This document shows positions 12,547 through 23,159 of a DNA stretch of 64,000 bases, in pieces. The stretch lies in assembly GCA_907163375.1 (NCBI GenBank), contig CAJQUW010008614.1, forward strand, positions 1 to 64,000. The letters run 5' to 3'. A program made the translations under genes and the position numbers. Source of the stretch: Prostheceraeus crozeri (lineage: Eukaryota > Platyhelminthes > Polycladida > Euryleptidae). The notes beneath the pieces were generated by a model. That model was not told the DNA's origin, did not search any database, and was given only the letters and a program-made list of their open reading frames with translations. The number at the start of each line of letters is the position of its first letter. Position 1 is the first letter of the stretch.

Positions 12547-13733
12547 CACTCATAATTCTCATCCTTCTTCCTGTTATTTGGAAAATGAATTTTTATAGTA
12601 CAATGGCTATTTTCTACATTATGTAAAAGTACTAAGGAATTCTGGGGCAGTGTACATATATACGTACATGTGAAAGTAATTATTGATGTAATGTAATGAT
12701 AATGATGAATAATTGATGTGAAATGTAGTAGCGATCAAGTAAAAAGCTTTCAGTCATTAAATAATCATTTAATCTGTAGCAAGTGATTAGCTAAAAGTTA
12801 CAATTTGAAACATTTCACCATCTCGAGATTATAGTCCTAAAATATACATGTATAATAGGCATGTTTTGCAGTATTCATGAACAGTGAAATGTCATGTGTA
12901 GAGGGCCACTTATATTTTACATAAGGAGTTGGAATTTCTCATTGCCTGATGTCGGGATACACAAACATTCAGACCCCCCTGATTTCCCCCCCTGAACCAG
13001 TAGGAGTGGATAAAACACTGCATTACGTCATGCCAAACTACACTCAGACAACGAAAGCAAGGTATGGAGGATAAATTGGAAGGAGGATGATGATGAAAAG
13101 ACAAATGTTAAACATGCACATCAGAGCTAAACTGCAAACGATAAACACATAAACGCAAATTCAGATGCAGTTTCGAAGTTTCTCGAAACAAATATTTTAA
13201 TTATAAATTCATATGTACTTCATCAACCAATGGTCTATGCATGAGTGAATTGCATTGACTAATATGCTTAATTTTACAAGAAATTGACAATAATACTTTA
13301 ACAAAAGATGGGCCAAATTTGATCAAATTTGGATTGATTATTTGAAATACGTAGAAACTAAAAGGCATGCAAAATGGAATCCAGCGCTAACTGTTTTTGA
13401 GCAAGATCGACAGATGTTCTCTGGGGGTGTCCCAGAATAAAATAAGCTTGATAAGTCCGGCTACATTAAGTTTGGGGAAGCTCTGGTACCTGTGACAACT
13501 CCTGAGTTTTCATTTTTACAGTGTAGGAAGACCGATATTATTGCAGGTAAAACCTTTGATCTTCTTATTCTGACTAATTTTGAAGCATATTTTGCTAGCA
13601 AAGAATTTCAAAACCATATAATTGAAATTTCTTATCCAATGATATCTACATGCATGTGCTATGTTATGAGATGAAGAGAAACTTAATTTTTATGCTGAAT
13701 AAGTTTCTTGCATGATGTTCTTTTTCATTGCAG
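12547..13733. other. Intergenic/intron sequence upstream of TMX2-like exon
   Basis: AT-rich and without a recognised exon. If the splice acceptor at 13732-13733 is used, part of this region is the intron separating a 5' untranslated exon from the coding exon. I cannot locate that upstream exon. Confidence 0.4.
13732..13733 (+). other. Probable 3' splice site of TMX2-like gene
   Basis: TTCTTTTTCATTGCAG is a pyrimidine tract ending in AG, ten bases upstream of the start codon. The pre-ATG bases GTGCTCAGCG would be 5' untranslated sequence of the coding exon. Confidence 0.6.
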
Positions 13734-13743
13734 GTGCTCAGCG

Positions 13744-14556
13744 ATGGGGAATGATTGGAAGAAAGACCTACAAACCCTCATCCATCCTTTTTTCATTGTC
13801 AACATGTTTCTTATTTCCACCTTCTTTTTTACCAAAATGATTCCACCTGTGTGCCAGCTCATGTACGACTCATGTGACATCGATGTGCGTGAATATGAAA
13901 TGTTAACCTTCTTAGGCTGCGTCGTAGCTTTTAAGAAGAAGCGTCAGGTTAATTTTTCAAACTTCATCGCAACTTTCTGTATGTTCGCTAAAATTGTGAA
14001 TGTTCTTATGTTTGGGCGATACAGCTACTTTTACGCCCTCGGCTATCTCCTTGTATGGTTGCTACAAGCTGTATTTCTTCATCAACCAGTTTATCGTGGA
14101 CCCGACAAGATAGTCTACTTCAAAGAGAACACGTTGATTGAAGAGGTTCTTCAAGGCGACCGCAGAATAACGTGGCTGATAGCATTTTATGCTGCATGGT
14201 CACCTGCATGCGTTAACGCAGCTCCTGATTTTTCAGAATTGTCCGAAAATTATGGACTTGATAATCTGCGATTTGGCAAAGTTGATGTCACACGATGCCC
14301 AAATATCGCTGCACAATTCAAAGTAGACACATCGTCGTGGACGAAGCAACTACCTACCATGATTCTTTTTCAAGGTGGAAGGGAGTACGACAGACGTCCT
14401 GGATATCTGAAAGGAAAGATTCAGAGATTTGACTTCGGCTATGAGAATATTGTGAAGGCCTTCGGACTAACTGAGATATACAATGAATGTAAGCGAAACC
14501 CCATCTATAAGAAGAAGAAGAAACAGGCTGGAGACGTGAAAACTAAGGAAGAATAA
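13744..14556 (+). CDS. TMX2: Thioredoxin-related transmembrane protein 2-like
   Basis: This 270-residue protein (MGNDWKKDLQ...) aligns along its length with TMX2, an ER membrane protein of the PDI family. A hydrophobic segment lies at residues 12-31 and two more at about 74-90 and 97-113. The thioredoxin-like domain follows from about residue 125. The TMX2 signatures VREYEMLTFL, RITWLIAFYAAWSPAC, FGKVDV and KQLPTMILFQGG are all present. The active-site position is S-P-A-C (153-156); vertebrate TMX2 has S-N-D-C, so both keep only the second cysteine. The cis-proline is P204. The C-terminus has a lysine run (256-260) but ends KTKEE, not a dilysine ER-retrieval signal. The ATG at 13744 was chosen because upstream codons cross a splice acceptor. 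The coding region has no intron, unlike vertebrate TMX2, so it may be a retrocopy or an intron-poor orthologue. The frame is fully open, suggesting a working gene. Confidence 0.9.
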   Translation: MGNDWKKDLQTLIHPFFIVNMFLISTFFFTKMIPPVCQLMYDSCDIDVREYEMLTFLGCVVAFKKKRQVNFSNFIATFCMFAKIVNVLMFGRYSYFYALGYLLVWLLQAVFLHQPVYRGPDKIVYFKENTLIEEVLQGDRRITWLIAFYAAWSPACVNAAPDFSELSENYGLDNLRFGKVDVTRCPNIAAQFKVDTSSWTKQLPTMILFQGGREYDRRPGYLKGKIQRFDFGYENIVKAFGLTEIYNECKRNPIYKKKKKQAGDVKTKEE

Positions 14557-14697
14557 AAATCAGATGAACTTTAGTTGCTATTCATTTGTTGATGTAAACC
14601 GCCATTTTTGTTACTAGGAAATCGTTCGATATTTGGATTCTGTCTCCAGAAATGATGCTACACCTTCTTATTTATATTTGTAGTATAATTGTAAACA

Positions 14698-14703
14698 AAT
14701 AAA
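14698..14703 (+). promoter_or_regulatory. Poly(A) signal of TMX2-like gene
   Basis: AATAAA lies 142 bases after the stop codon; a second copy is at 14731-14736. Either would give a short 3' untranslated region. Confidence 0.6.
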
Positions 14704-14739
14704 CGACACGATAGCAGAGAATGTGTTTTTAATAAATTC

Positions 14740-15589
14740 ATAACCTTGTCCCATCGGTCTGCCAGCAAATAGCCTGCCGTGGGACACCTGTGTGTTTAAT
14801 GAGACGAGACATATAGACGCGATATTTGCAATTGGCAAGTTGCTATTATATTCACATTGTATTGATTTCTGATATTGGATGATGGCAGCTGCTCAGGTCT
14901 GCTCCCATTTTTCAACTGAGGATGTAACTCAATATTTAATTTTTCTATTTAGACGCGATGCTTAGAGCCTATAGATAAATTAGCACATCAAATTGCAGCA
15001 TTCGAACTTTATTAGCCTCTTCTCTTATTGCTTATAAATTGCTACGAATTAATGCTCCCTTTCGTTTCCATTATTTGTGGCCAGTCTACCGTGATCAAAT
15101 TTTTCGTCGGTTTGGATGTATACATTCAGAGATGTAGAGATACCTCTTTGAACAACGATGAGTGAAAAACATTGTATCCTTGGAACAAAATATGTTGAAC
15201 TGAAATTTGTGCAAGAGATATATACGAAACTTTTAAGTGAAGAAGGCGCGACCATTTAGGCCTTACAGTTTTCAAAAGAAAATAGTTGAAAGTCAAGAAA
15301 ACTCAAAGCTTCAAGTTCACGCGAGTGATTCGAGGCATATCAAACTTAAAAAATGAAAATTTTACCGCCGGTGATGTGATCAATATTCTCTAATAATCAG
15401 TTGTGCTGTGACAAGCTGCTGCTGAACATGGTCATCACAGTAATGCGCAGATTATCCTAAATTACACCAATGAAGCGAGTGGTGGGCAGCGATAAATTTT
15501 CCGATGGGTCCGATAACGATAAAGCGATAAATTTTACGCAAAGGTTAAAGCGATAACGATAAATCCTGAAATTGTCTCTACTAACGTCT
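14740..15589. other. No gene; short GATAA-rich repeats near the end
   Basis: Nothing recognisable up to about 15480. Between 15487 and 15575 the words CGATAACGATAAA and GCGATAAATTTT recur three or so times, a short degenerate tandem tract directly beside the piggyBac insertion. Confidence 0.45.
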
Positions 15590-15593
15590 TTAA
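15590..15593 (+). repeat. TTAA target duplication, left
   Basis: TTAA directly outside the CCCTCTAACTACC terminus. Confidence 0.8.
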
Positions 15594-17738
15594 CCCTCTA
15601 ACTACCAGGGATAAAACCATCATTAACTACCATGGGGTCATTTTTTGACCCCAATATTATTTTCATAAGACAATCATCGTTTTTGTAAATTTTGGCATAC
15701 CGATTTGTGTATGGAATACAAAAGTGAATATTAAAACCAATACGAGTTATACATGACAGTAAATTGTATAATTTCAGACAGAACAAGTAGGCCTACACAA
15801 GAAAGAGGAGTGGTTATTGCTAGTTTGTCTTCCTTTTTCTTGGAGTGTATGAAGCAAGAGTTGTATTCGATTGAAATGCAAATTTCGATGATAATTCTTC
15901 TCGACCACACTTCGATGTTATCAATGGAGGTAAAAACCGTTTATTTTGTCGGACTGTATCAACGTAGGTCAGGTTATTTGATAACAGAGCATTGCTGAGA
16001 AAAATGCTAGAGAGAAAGTTATCTCCTGTGACATTGCGTCCGGAATTCTTCAAGTGTTCTGTCATTTGCATGACCACTCTGGCTCCTTGGCCGATTTCAG
16101 CTGAGTGCCCAGTTTTTCCACAGTACACTTCTAAATTTGAGCAGTAGCTTGTCTCACGTCACACATGAGCCAACGCTTGATTCCATATTTCCCCGGTTTG
16201 CTGGGTATATACATCTTGAAACCACACCGTCCCCGAAATAACACCAGCTGCTCGTCCACTGTAACATTCGTCCCCGGTTTAAAATTTGATCGACACTTGG
16301 CAGCAAATAGATCATGATCTAATTGGAGCTAGCTTGTCTCTAGAACGTCGGTCAGTTCTCGTGTTTTCATCATCGAATCTCAGACATCTTGTGAGTTCAC
16401 TGAATCGATTCCTCGACATTGCTTTAGCGAAAACAGGGCGTCCATGATCTCGGTTCCACAGATGTTCAATAGGTTCCAATCTTGCACGATACACACCAGC
16501 CAGTATAAGAAGTCCAATATAAGTTTGCAGCTCTTTTTCGTCAGCGTTTTTCCATCTATCTCCAAGAACTCGATGACCTTCTTCATTGGTATGTGTAATT
16601 ATCATTCTTATCATACTTGGTGTTATGAAGCAATAAAAAGCTCCCAATGGGTCACCCGATCGTTCTGTGGTTGATTTTGTGGGACCTGGTTGCTCACGTA
16701 CAATGTTATGTTACCTTCGACGACCCTGTGACGATGGATGAGGAATCCAGATACTTCCATCTCGTGCATGATAAGACTCAGGTGTTGTTTGAGTTTCTTG
16801 GTTTTCACTACTTTCCGAACTTTCATCCTTCAAGACGTCATCATCGTCGCTCACTTCAGATAATTGATTAGCTGATTCACTGAAGTTTTCTGCTTCTGAG
16901 ACATCATCATCAGTGGACTCTTCTTCTATATTAGTTCCAAACAACGTATTAGTCGCCAGAAGAGCAGCAGCTCGCTGTTTCCTTCGAGACGAAAAGCCTT
17001 CGGCCATAAACACCTCAAATGTAATGTCAATGTTCACAAGCGTCTGCCAGCCACAGAATAAATAAATGTCACTGATACCGCGTCTTTCGACTACCTAGTC
17101 GTGAGTCATTCGATCGAAGTTCGGATGATCTCAGTGCACGTGCAATTCATTAAAACAGATAGATCTTGGTATGAACCGTGCGCTCTCCGCTTTGTATGTA
17201 TGGCGTTAGAAGTCGCTCAGACCGCTTGCTTGCCAGGAACACACGTGTGACGAAAGCTCATCGTCAATATACTTGATATTGATCATGCGATATTCAAAGG
17301 CATATTCTGTTTGTGAATGGATATCATCAAGGCTATATAGGCCTACACAAGATGGATCGAATAATGGAGTAATTCGATCTACTACAGCAACCTATTATTT
17401 CAGACAAAAAGATAAATCAATTAAGTTGGAATCTGACAGCATTGTAAAATTGACACCAGTAAACAAGATAAATTTGTTAACGCATCATAACATTTTTCTG
17501 GTGGATTGAAACTTGGGGTCAAAACATGACCCCCATGGTAATTAGTGATGGAATTTTGATTTTCCAGTGATGCGCCTTTATAAATAACATTATTACATAT
17601 CCAAATACTTAAATATAAGCGCAATATTCATGCAGACAAAGTCACAGAACCATTACATGTTGGAGAGCTTGTGAGAAATTTGCTATGAAAAAGATCATTA
17701 GTGGGGTCAAAAATTGACCCCATGGTAGTTAGAGGGTT
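15594..17738 (-). mobile_element. piggyBac-family DNA transposon
   Basis: The element lies between TTAA at 15590-15593 and TTAA at 17739-17742, the piggyBac target. Its termini are CCCTCTAACTACCA at the left and, reversed, AACCCTCTAACTACCA at the right; the right end has two extra bases. GGGGTCA-loop-TGACCCC hairpins lie just inside each end (15634-15652, 17703-17721), with another at 17515-17533. The broken transposase runs on the minus strand inside. At about 2.1 kb it is slightly shorter than an autonomous piggyBac, consistent with loss of the transposase C-terminus. Confidence 0.88.
15785..17007 (-). pseudogene. piggyBac transposase, C-terminally deleted
   Basis: From the ATG at 17007 the N-terminus (MAEGFSSRRKQRAAALLATN) leads into an acidic region. 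A second block (16647-16312) reads YIGLLILAGVYRARLEPIEHLW and MSRNRFSELTRCLRFDDE, the start of the DDE_Tnp_1_7 domain. Around 16260 TVDEQLVLFRGRCGF supplies the first catalytic aspartate, followed by KPGKYGIKRWLMCD. The block at 16128-15820 contains GRNVTGDNFLSS, with the second aspartate, and VRQNKRFLPP. The third catalytic aspartate and the cysteine-rich tail should follow but are absent: sequence passes almost directly into the terminal repeat. Frame changes separate the blocks. The protein would have been a cut-and-paste transposase; this copy cannot be active. Confidence 0.85.
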
Positions 17739-17742
17739 TTAA
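17739..17742 (+). repeat. TTAA target duplication, right
   Basis: TTAA directly outside the right terminus, two bases beyond the GAGGG block. Confidence 0.75.
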
Positions 17743-17811
17743 TTGTCTCATTTTTTGCTACTAAACCTCTACACTGAATTCACTAAAATAAATACTGTTC
17801 TACATGATGAT

Positions 17812-17942
17812 TTGTTACACGACGGCCATGCACAAGCATGCACTCCTTCGATTCCATGTCTTCTAACAACATCGAGTGCTACAGCTCGAGGACATGAAAT
17901 CGAAGTCGTGCCTGCATGCATATACAAGGCCATGTGTAACAA
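17812..17942. repeat. 131-bp hairpin, MITE-like
   Basis: TTGTTACAC opens and GTGTAACAA closes a near-palindrome. Inner arms pair GGCC.TG..CA.GCATGCA and TTCGATT.CATGTC with their reversed copies. The loop is around ACATCGAGTGC. It contains no gene. It could be a small foldback transposon or a hairpin RNA source. Confidence 0.65.
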
Positions 17943-18187
17943 TTGATTATGTTGATGCACTCTTCATTGGTCTGGGCCTTTTGGCCTCGATAATATCGTA
18001 CAGAAACCTACAAGTACATGCTTAAAATATAACATAGGCTGGTATTGAATAAATAGGAGCATTGATGAAAGACACGAATTGAGAACTTTATTGTTAGAAA
18101 CCATAAAAACAACACATGTATCGGGTACCACGACAAACTTCACCGCACCACAAAGTACAATCAGAGCAGAGAGGAATCATACAAATA

Positions 18188-18807
18188 CTACACATCATCA
18201 TCATCCTCATCGGCCCCTCCTGGCTGCAGCCTCTTGTTGAGGCGGAGGTTTCCCTTCAGAAACACGAGGTGTTCAAAATTGTCATCACTGCCCTCTTCGG
18301 CCTCAGTACGTCTCCAGCCACGCTGAAGAGACGCTCTACTCCTGCAGGGATCCCGGTATTGTACTTTATGAAAAGTGTTATCCAGTGGGCCCTATGCTTC
18401 GCAGGGAAGTGCGACTTCTTCACAGTTGCCTGAAAAAAACACATACATCATTGCAATCTTACATGTACACATTCTGCAATTACACATTGCACCGAATTAT
18501 CACTTGCTTGTACACGGTATGCTCATTGTGCATGAAAGAACATGGCAAGACTTTAAACACATAGGCCTACCTCCTTGCTCCTCCTCCACCCTTGCAGCTC
18601 CTTTTTGAGGTCTTCCTGCAGGTTATTGTCGCGGTTTTCCTCGGTTGCATCCTCACACTCGCAGAGCTCGTGAAAGGGGTCATCGCCGTCCTCCTGATGC
18701 TCCTTCATCGTAACTTGGTTTCCCCCTCTCTCGCCTCCTCCTGTCTGACGAGCGCCGTCATCTCAGGATCCTCATGGATATCTCCTCCTTCATTTGGGGA
18801 GCCATCC
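18188..18807 (-). pseudogene. Spliced hAT transposase C-terminal remnant
   Basis: Two minus-strand exons flank a 141-bp intron (18430-18570) with GT and AG ends. The upstream exon begins after TTCCCACAG at about 18807 and codes an acidic stretch including EDPEMTALVRQEEARE and LQEDLKKELQGWRRSKE, with one frame defect. The downstream exon reads HWITLFIKYNTGIPAGVERL, FSVAGDVLRPKRA and, after a frameshift, SDDNFEHLVFLKGNLRLNKR, ending GADEDDDDV. This is the hAT dimerisation block (KYNT...VERLFSVAGDVLRPKRA...NFE.LVFLKGN). The usual SSA before VERLFS is missing. Terminal repeats were not found. Confidence 0.72.
18430..18570 (-). other. Intron in hAT remnant
   Basis: Read on the minus strand it starts GTAGGCCTATG after AAGGAG and ends TTTTTTTTCAG before GCAACTGTG. 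One TAGGCCTA octamer forms part of the donor region. Confidence 0.55.
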
Positions 18808-19034
18808 CTGTGGGAACGAATCTTGCGAAAAACTGGCGAATGTCAGCTGCAGAATATCATGCTGCAGTTCAGTCATATTTGCGGGATATTCGCTGGCGAA
18901 GTTCGCCGGCGACAATTCGCGCTCTATATGGCACCATTTACTTTTGACTTTCTCTCTTATTTTCTTTAGTAATCCGCCTCTACAGCTACATTCTCCCTCA
19001 CCTCCTCACTATCCCCCACATATGGCTAACCTCC

Positions 19035-19502
19035 CGGTGGTAAAAATTTCATCGGGCCGATGCATGAAATCTCGTTTCGGCATCGCGGCGTCGATTTCCC
19101 ATAAAATCGATGCCTTGCCGATGCCCGAGAATTCGTCTCGGCATTGCACCTGATATTCCGCTCTATTTCCGATATCGGATTTTGGCCGATTAATCGCTAC
19201 ATATGCGGTATCCCACCTGTTTTGTCGCTCTATTACCGATATCGGATTTTGGCCGATTAATCGCTATGCGGTATCCCACCTGTTTTGTCGCTCTATATCC
19301 GATATCGGATTTTGGCCGATTAATCGCTACATATGCGGTATCCCACCTGTTTTGTCGCTCTATTTCCGATATCGGATTTTGGCCGATTAATCGCTACATA
19401 TGCGGTATCCCACCTGTTTTGTCGCTCTATATCCGATATCGGATTTTGGCCGATTAATCGCTACATATGCGGCATCCCAGCTGCTTTGTCGCTCTATATT
19501 CG
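19035..19502 (+). repeat. 67-bp tandem array within a dispersed element
   Basis: Five to six copies of a 67-bp unit (TTTCCGATATCGG, TTTTGGCCGATTAATCGC, GCGGTATCCCACCTG) run from about 19152 to 19502; one copy is 4 bp short. The array is preceded by CCCGGTGGTAAAAATT at 19035 and GCATCG/GATGCC-rich sequence. The related array at 40.9-41.3 kb has the same CCCGGTGGTAAAAATT edge in opposite orientation, so both are copies of one repeat family. The open frames it contains come from the repeat period and are not genes. Confidence 0.75.
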
Positions 19503-19748
19503 CTATTGGACTTGAGACGTTAAGCCGATTAATTTACAATCTGAATCACTCGTATAAAAATTATACCGCTAGCTACACACGCTTTTCCTAGTCCTGAACT
19601 ACAACATGTGCTAGGCCAATTAACAATTGTTGAAAACGAAGACAGCATTCATTCAATAACATCATATTACAAAAAATACATGTATGAAATCTAGAAATAG
19701 CGCACTGCACAATCTGTATCAACAATCATCTGGATTTCTATACTAAAA

Positions 19749-20225
19749 CTAAAAATGTTCGGATAACAAGTCCAATGTGATTTTAGGCGAAATTGTTCGA
19801 TTCAACTTCTCCTCCAGAACATCTCGTCCTTCCAGTGCAGGCTCTGCGACTCCTAGCTCGTTGTTGTGGCAGGCAATTGCTTCCACCCGCAATGGCTTTG
19901 GCAAAGAGAACTTGTTCGACCCGGACTGTCGCCTCATCCTCCCACTGCCGCGATCAATTGCATCCTTCAACATTTTCTGGATCACCTCTTCAATCGTCTT
20001 CTCATTCCCAATTTTCTCTTCTCTTAGGGAATCTGAAAAAATGACGCGAGGAATTAGTAGTGTATGGTAATGAGTAACGAATGTTTGTTTCCAGTGGGAA
20101 ACACAGAAAATACATTTAGATAAGCCTTGCTGCTGAGTGATGTCTTCGACGGGCTGGCTGGTGTTACCCGACCCCGTCCCGCGGATAGGGGCGTCTTCGA
20201 TAGACTTACCGCTGCTTTGTATCAT
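19749..20225 (-). CDS. Unrecognised ORF, possible two-exon gene piece
   Basis: A 158-codon frame on the minus strand. The 3' part from about 20030 (DSLREEKIGNEKTIEEVIQK, then RRQSGSNKFSLPKPLRVEA, ending LDLLSEHF) follows CATTTTTTCAG, a good splice acceptor, so translation through the preceding segment may be fortuitous. The 5' part reads GTGSGNTSQPVEDITQQQ, and a GTAAGT sits close to its start. The composition is protein-like (charged helix, then proline- and acid-rich tail), but I recognise no domain. It could be a host exon pair or part of an unrecognised transposon. Confidence 0.3.
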   Translation of the reverse strand: MIQSSGKSIEDAPIRGTGSGNTSQPVEDITQQQGLSKCIFCVSHWKQTFVTHYHTLLIPRVIFSDSLREEKIGNEKTIEEVIQKMLKDAIDRGSGRMRRQSGSNKFSLPKPLRVEAIACHNNELGVAEPALEGRDVLEEKLNRTISPKITLDLLSEHF

Positions 20226-21600
20226 AAAAAGAACTGCATCATAATGCTTGTATCATAATGCTGCATGCGGAAAATTACATGTACTCGTATATGACAGTAA
20301 TGAAAGAAACTTCGTGGTCTACTGTAATGTTTGTTAATTCGTCGCGATGACATGAAGTTCTAAACAAATAGATGAACATGCATTATACTCGTACATACCG
20401 GTACTTATACATATATACTTCAGTTGACTAGTCTGATCGGGAGCGAATTTATGTTTTCAGAAGACATAATGTGCATGCAAACTCCGTTTTATTTTTATGG
20501 TCGATAATTTACAATAGAAGCAATAACCAGTACTTCGGCCTTGAGAGGGCGATGCTACATGGCACGAATGCGTGCACATAAACACTAACATTTAATACAG
20601 ATCAGGAGTGAACAGGACTTAAAAATTTCACTTATGATTGGGCAACTGTCCAGTTCATGACTACTATTTATCGGAGGTTCAATGCATTCTGAAACAGAAA
20701 TATTGTTTGAGTACTATTTTTTTACAACTTGTTTCAGAATGTAAATATCGTAACGAGATTGATCGATCATTTTTCATCAGTTCAAGGCATTGAATATAGA
20801 GCTTAAGCAATTTCATTTTTTTAACTTATTAAATATTTGAGTAAACTTAATTCATATCAAGCCTTATGACATGAAAAGACGTGCCAAGTTTACAAGTTCA
20901 ATGAAATGAAAAATCATTGAATAAGATGAAAATTTAAAGATTTCAATACTCAATCTTTGATGAATGCTATCCTCTGCTATGATGAAGACTGACAAAATCA
21001 ACAGTTCGCATACTTTTAATCGTCTGCATGCGGTTCCAGAGTCCATAAGCTATAACTCTATAGATTCTTAGAGCAAACTTAAACGATTTTACTTATGCTT
21101 CGTAAACATCAATAGGAAATTTGAAAATGTATTCATAAACAATTTTAATGCATTCTATTCAAAAATATTGAGCTATTCATTTTTGCTATAGATCAGACTA
21201 TCTACTATTTACTATGGTCAGGCAAGGAAAAAGAAAATTCCAAAAGATTTTATCACTCCTCCAGTTAATTGACCAATCTGAAAAATGAAGTGTTGTGATT
21301 ATAATAGCCGGCGCTTAGTGCCACTGACACTTCTGTTGGGCTTTGATAAAACATCGCTTCGATGCCCAAGCTTAAATAAGCACTATACCGGCAATAAAAC
21401 TGAGTTCTTTATGAAGTATTCAGACATTTGGGAGCTCGTGTTTTGGCGGTTGCTGCCTGGGCAAAAAACACGAGCTGCCAATTTATGAAAACAATTCGGA
21501 AAATTGTCCACCCCCTGTAGTTCATAAAATTCAATCCTAAATTTCTGACTATTCAGGTAACGATATTGATAGATCATTTTCATCAGTTCAAGGCATTGAA
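20226..21600. other. No gene; one 40-bp direct repeat
   Basis: AT-rich. A block ending CAGTTCAAGGCATTGAATATA occurs at about 20754-20801 and again at about 21558-21601, the second copy abutting the reverse transcriptase remnant. It may be a pseudo-LTR or a duplicated element boundary. Confidence 0.45.
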
Positions 21601-21601
21601 T

Positions 21602-22125
21602 ATAAAACAGAAAAGGATTGGAGTAGCACGACTACTGTCCAAGACCACCAGATACATCGATGACTTATGTGTCTTCAATTAGAAGCGCTTGGACAAAATT
21701 ATTCCAAGTATCTATCCAGATAGCTTAGAAGCTAACAGATGCGGACTTGATAATAAAGAAGCAGATTATCTTGACGTTAAGCTGAAAGTTACCAGCACTG
21801 GCCTTAAGACTGCTGTATATCACAAAGTGGACGACTTCAACTTTTCAGTAACACTTTTGACATCTCCTGAGAATGCACCACAAAATTGGAGTTAACGTTT
21901 TCAGCAGTCAGCTCATATGGTCGCATCTGCTCCTCATTAGAAGATTTCGTCATGAAATCGAAGAAAAGTTTCGGATTACTAAGATCAAGAGGATAAAGCA
22001 GCAAGGAATTACTAATATCCGCAGAAAGAGCACTGCATAGACATGACAAGATTTTGAGAAAATTCGGTCTTTATGCCGATAAACGAACTACTGCACGCTT
22101 TTATGATGATCGAAACCTTTAAGCA
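21602..22125 (+). pseudogene. Penelope-like reverse transcriptase remnant 1
   Basis: Near 21648 the sequence codes TRYIDDLCVFN, the reverse transcriptase catalytic YxDD motif. It is followed by DKIIPSIYPDSLEANRCGLD, NKEADYLDVKLKVTSTGLKT and YHKVDDFNFSV. The block YLDxxLKV...VYxKxDDFNF is typical of a group of invertebrate retroelement reverse transcriptases with YLDL....YDKRDDF. A later stretch in another frame reads YGRICSSLEDFVMKSKKSF. Only the palm and thumb part is present, broken into several frames; fingers and the 5' region are missing. Assignment to Penelope-like elements is inference. Confidence 0.6.
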
Positions 22126-22609
22126 ACGAACATATGGCAAGATGCATGATTAAAAATCCTTCAACACAACAAATTTATCGACTTTGACATGAACTACCGA
22201 TTATGACTACATGTATGAAAGATTCCGGATTCCTTGACTCCAGACTTCCGTACACTGTCCTTTTGCCGATTGTGACAAACCTTTCTTGCTTGTAATGCCA
22301 TAACAGTTTCGATTATAATTTTGTAATTATTTACATATTTATTTTCAATTATCTTTTATCATGTCATTTTCCTTTATTCTGATTTTTTTCCGCTATTGGT
22401 TCATTATCATCGCAGTTACTTATTTATTTTCAATTTAATTATTTATTATGTGATTTTTCTTCAGTCTGAATAGTTACCGCTATTTATAATTAATTTTCTT
22501 TCATTTTCATCGTACATTTTATTTACTGTTTCATTTGCATTAGCATTTAGAGTCAGTGTCATTGAGTCTGTACATGATGGATGCGCAGGGCCCCACTCAA
22601 GCAGGTCTG

Positions 22610-22650
22610 AGCGTTCAGGATTTAGGGGCCGAAACGCGAATCCTGGTCGA
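22610..22650 (+). ncRNA. Possible hammerhead-like relic 1
   Basis: CAGGATT (22616-22622) pairs with AATCCTG (22639-22645) around a GCCGAAACGCG core. GAAACGCG is the same core seen downstream of remnant 2. A CTGATGA box is not clear. This could be a degenerate ribozyme or chance. Confidence 0.2.
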
Positions 22651-23159
22651 GTTCCTTCCGAGTTCTTAGACACGTTTTGCTGAACTTTTGAATGATTCTT
22701 AACATCTGTAGAGAACGAACCATGCGTCCTTGTCAGGATTTCATACTCTCTACTTCATCTTACTCTCAAACACGTCTATCTCCCTACTCAATCACAGCAG
22801 GGAGACTTAGTCGGCAGATGACGGATCTGTGCGGTGTCAATTTTCAAATATATGCCATATATTGAATGATAGTAATGATATGCTATAATATTCATTAAAT
22901 CATCGAAATTATCAAATTACATTACATACGTGTACTTATATAACATGATTATAACATATTTTAGTTATTATATTGCATATTATAATTGCTAGTATATCAT
23001 CGTTGCATTATATTTATATCACATCATTTTTGCAAATTATGCAATTATATCACTTAAATTTATAATGTACTGTGTTTTTACTTTGCATTGAATTTTCAGA
23101 CTTTATTATAATTAACAATTAACAATAACAATATTACAAAGCTGATTACAAGAATGCTA

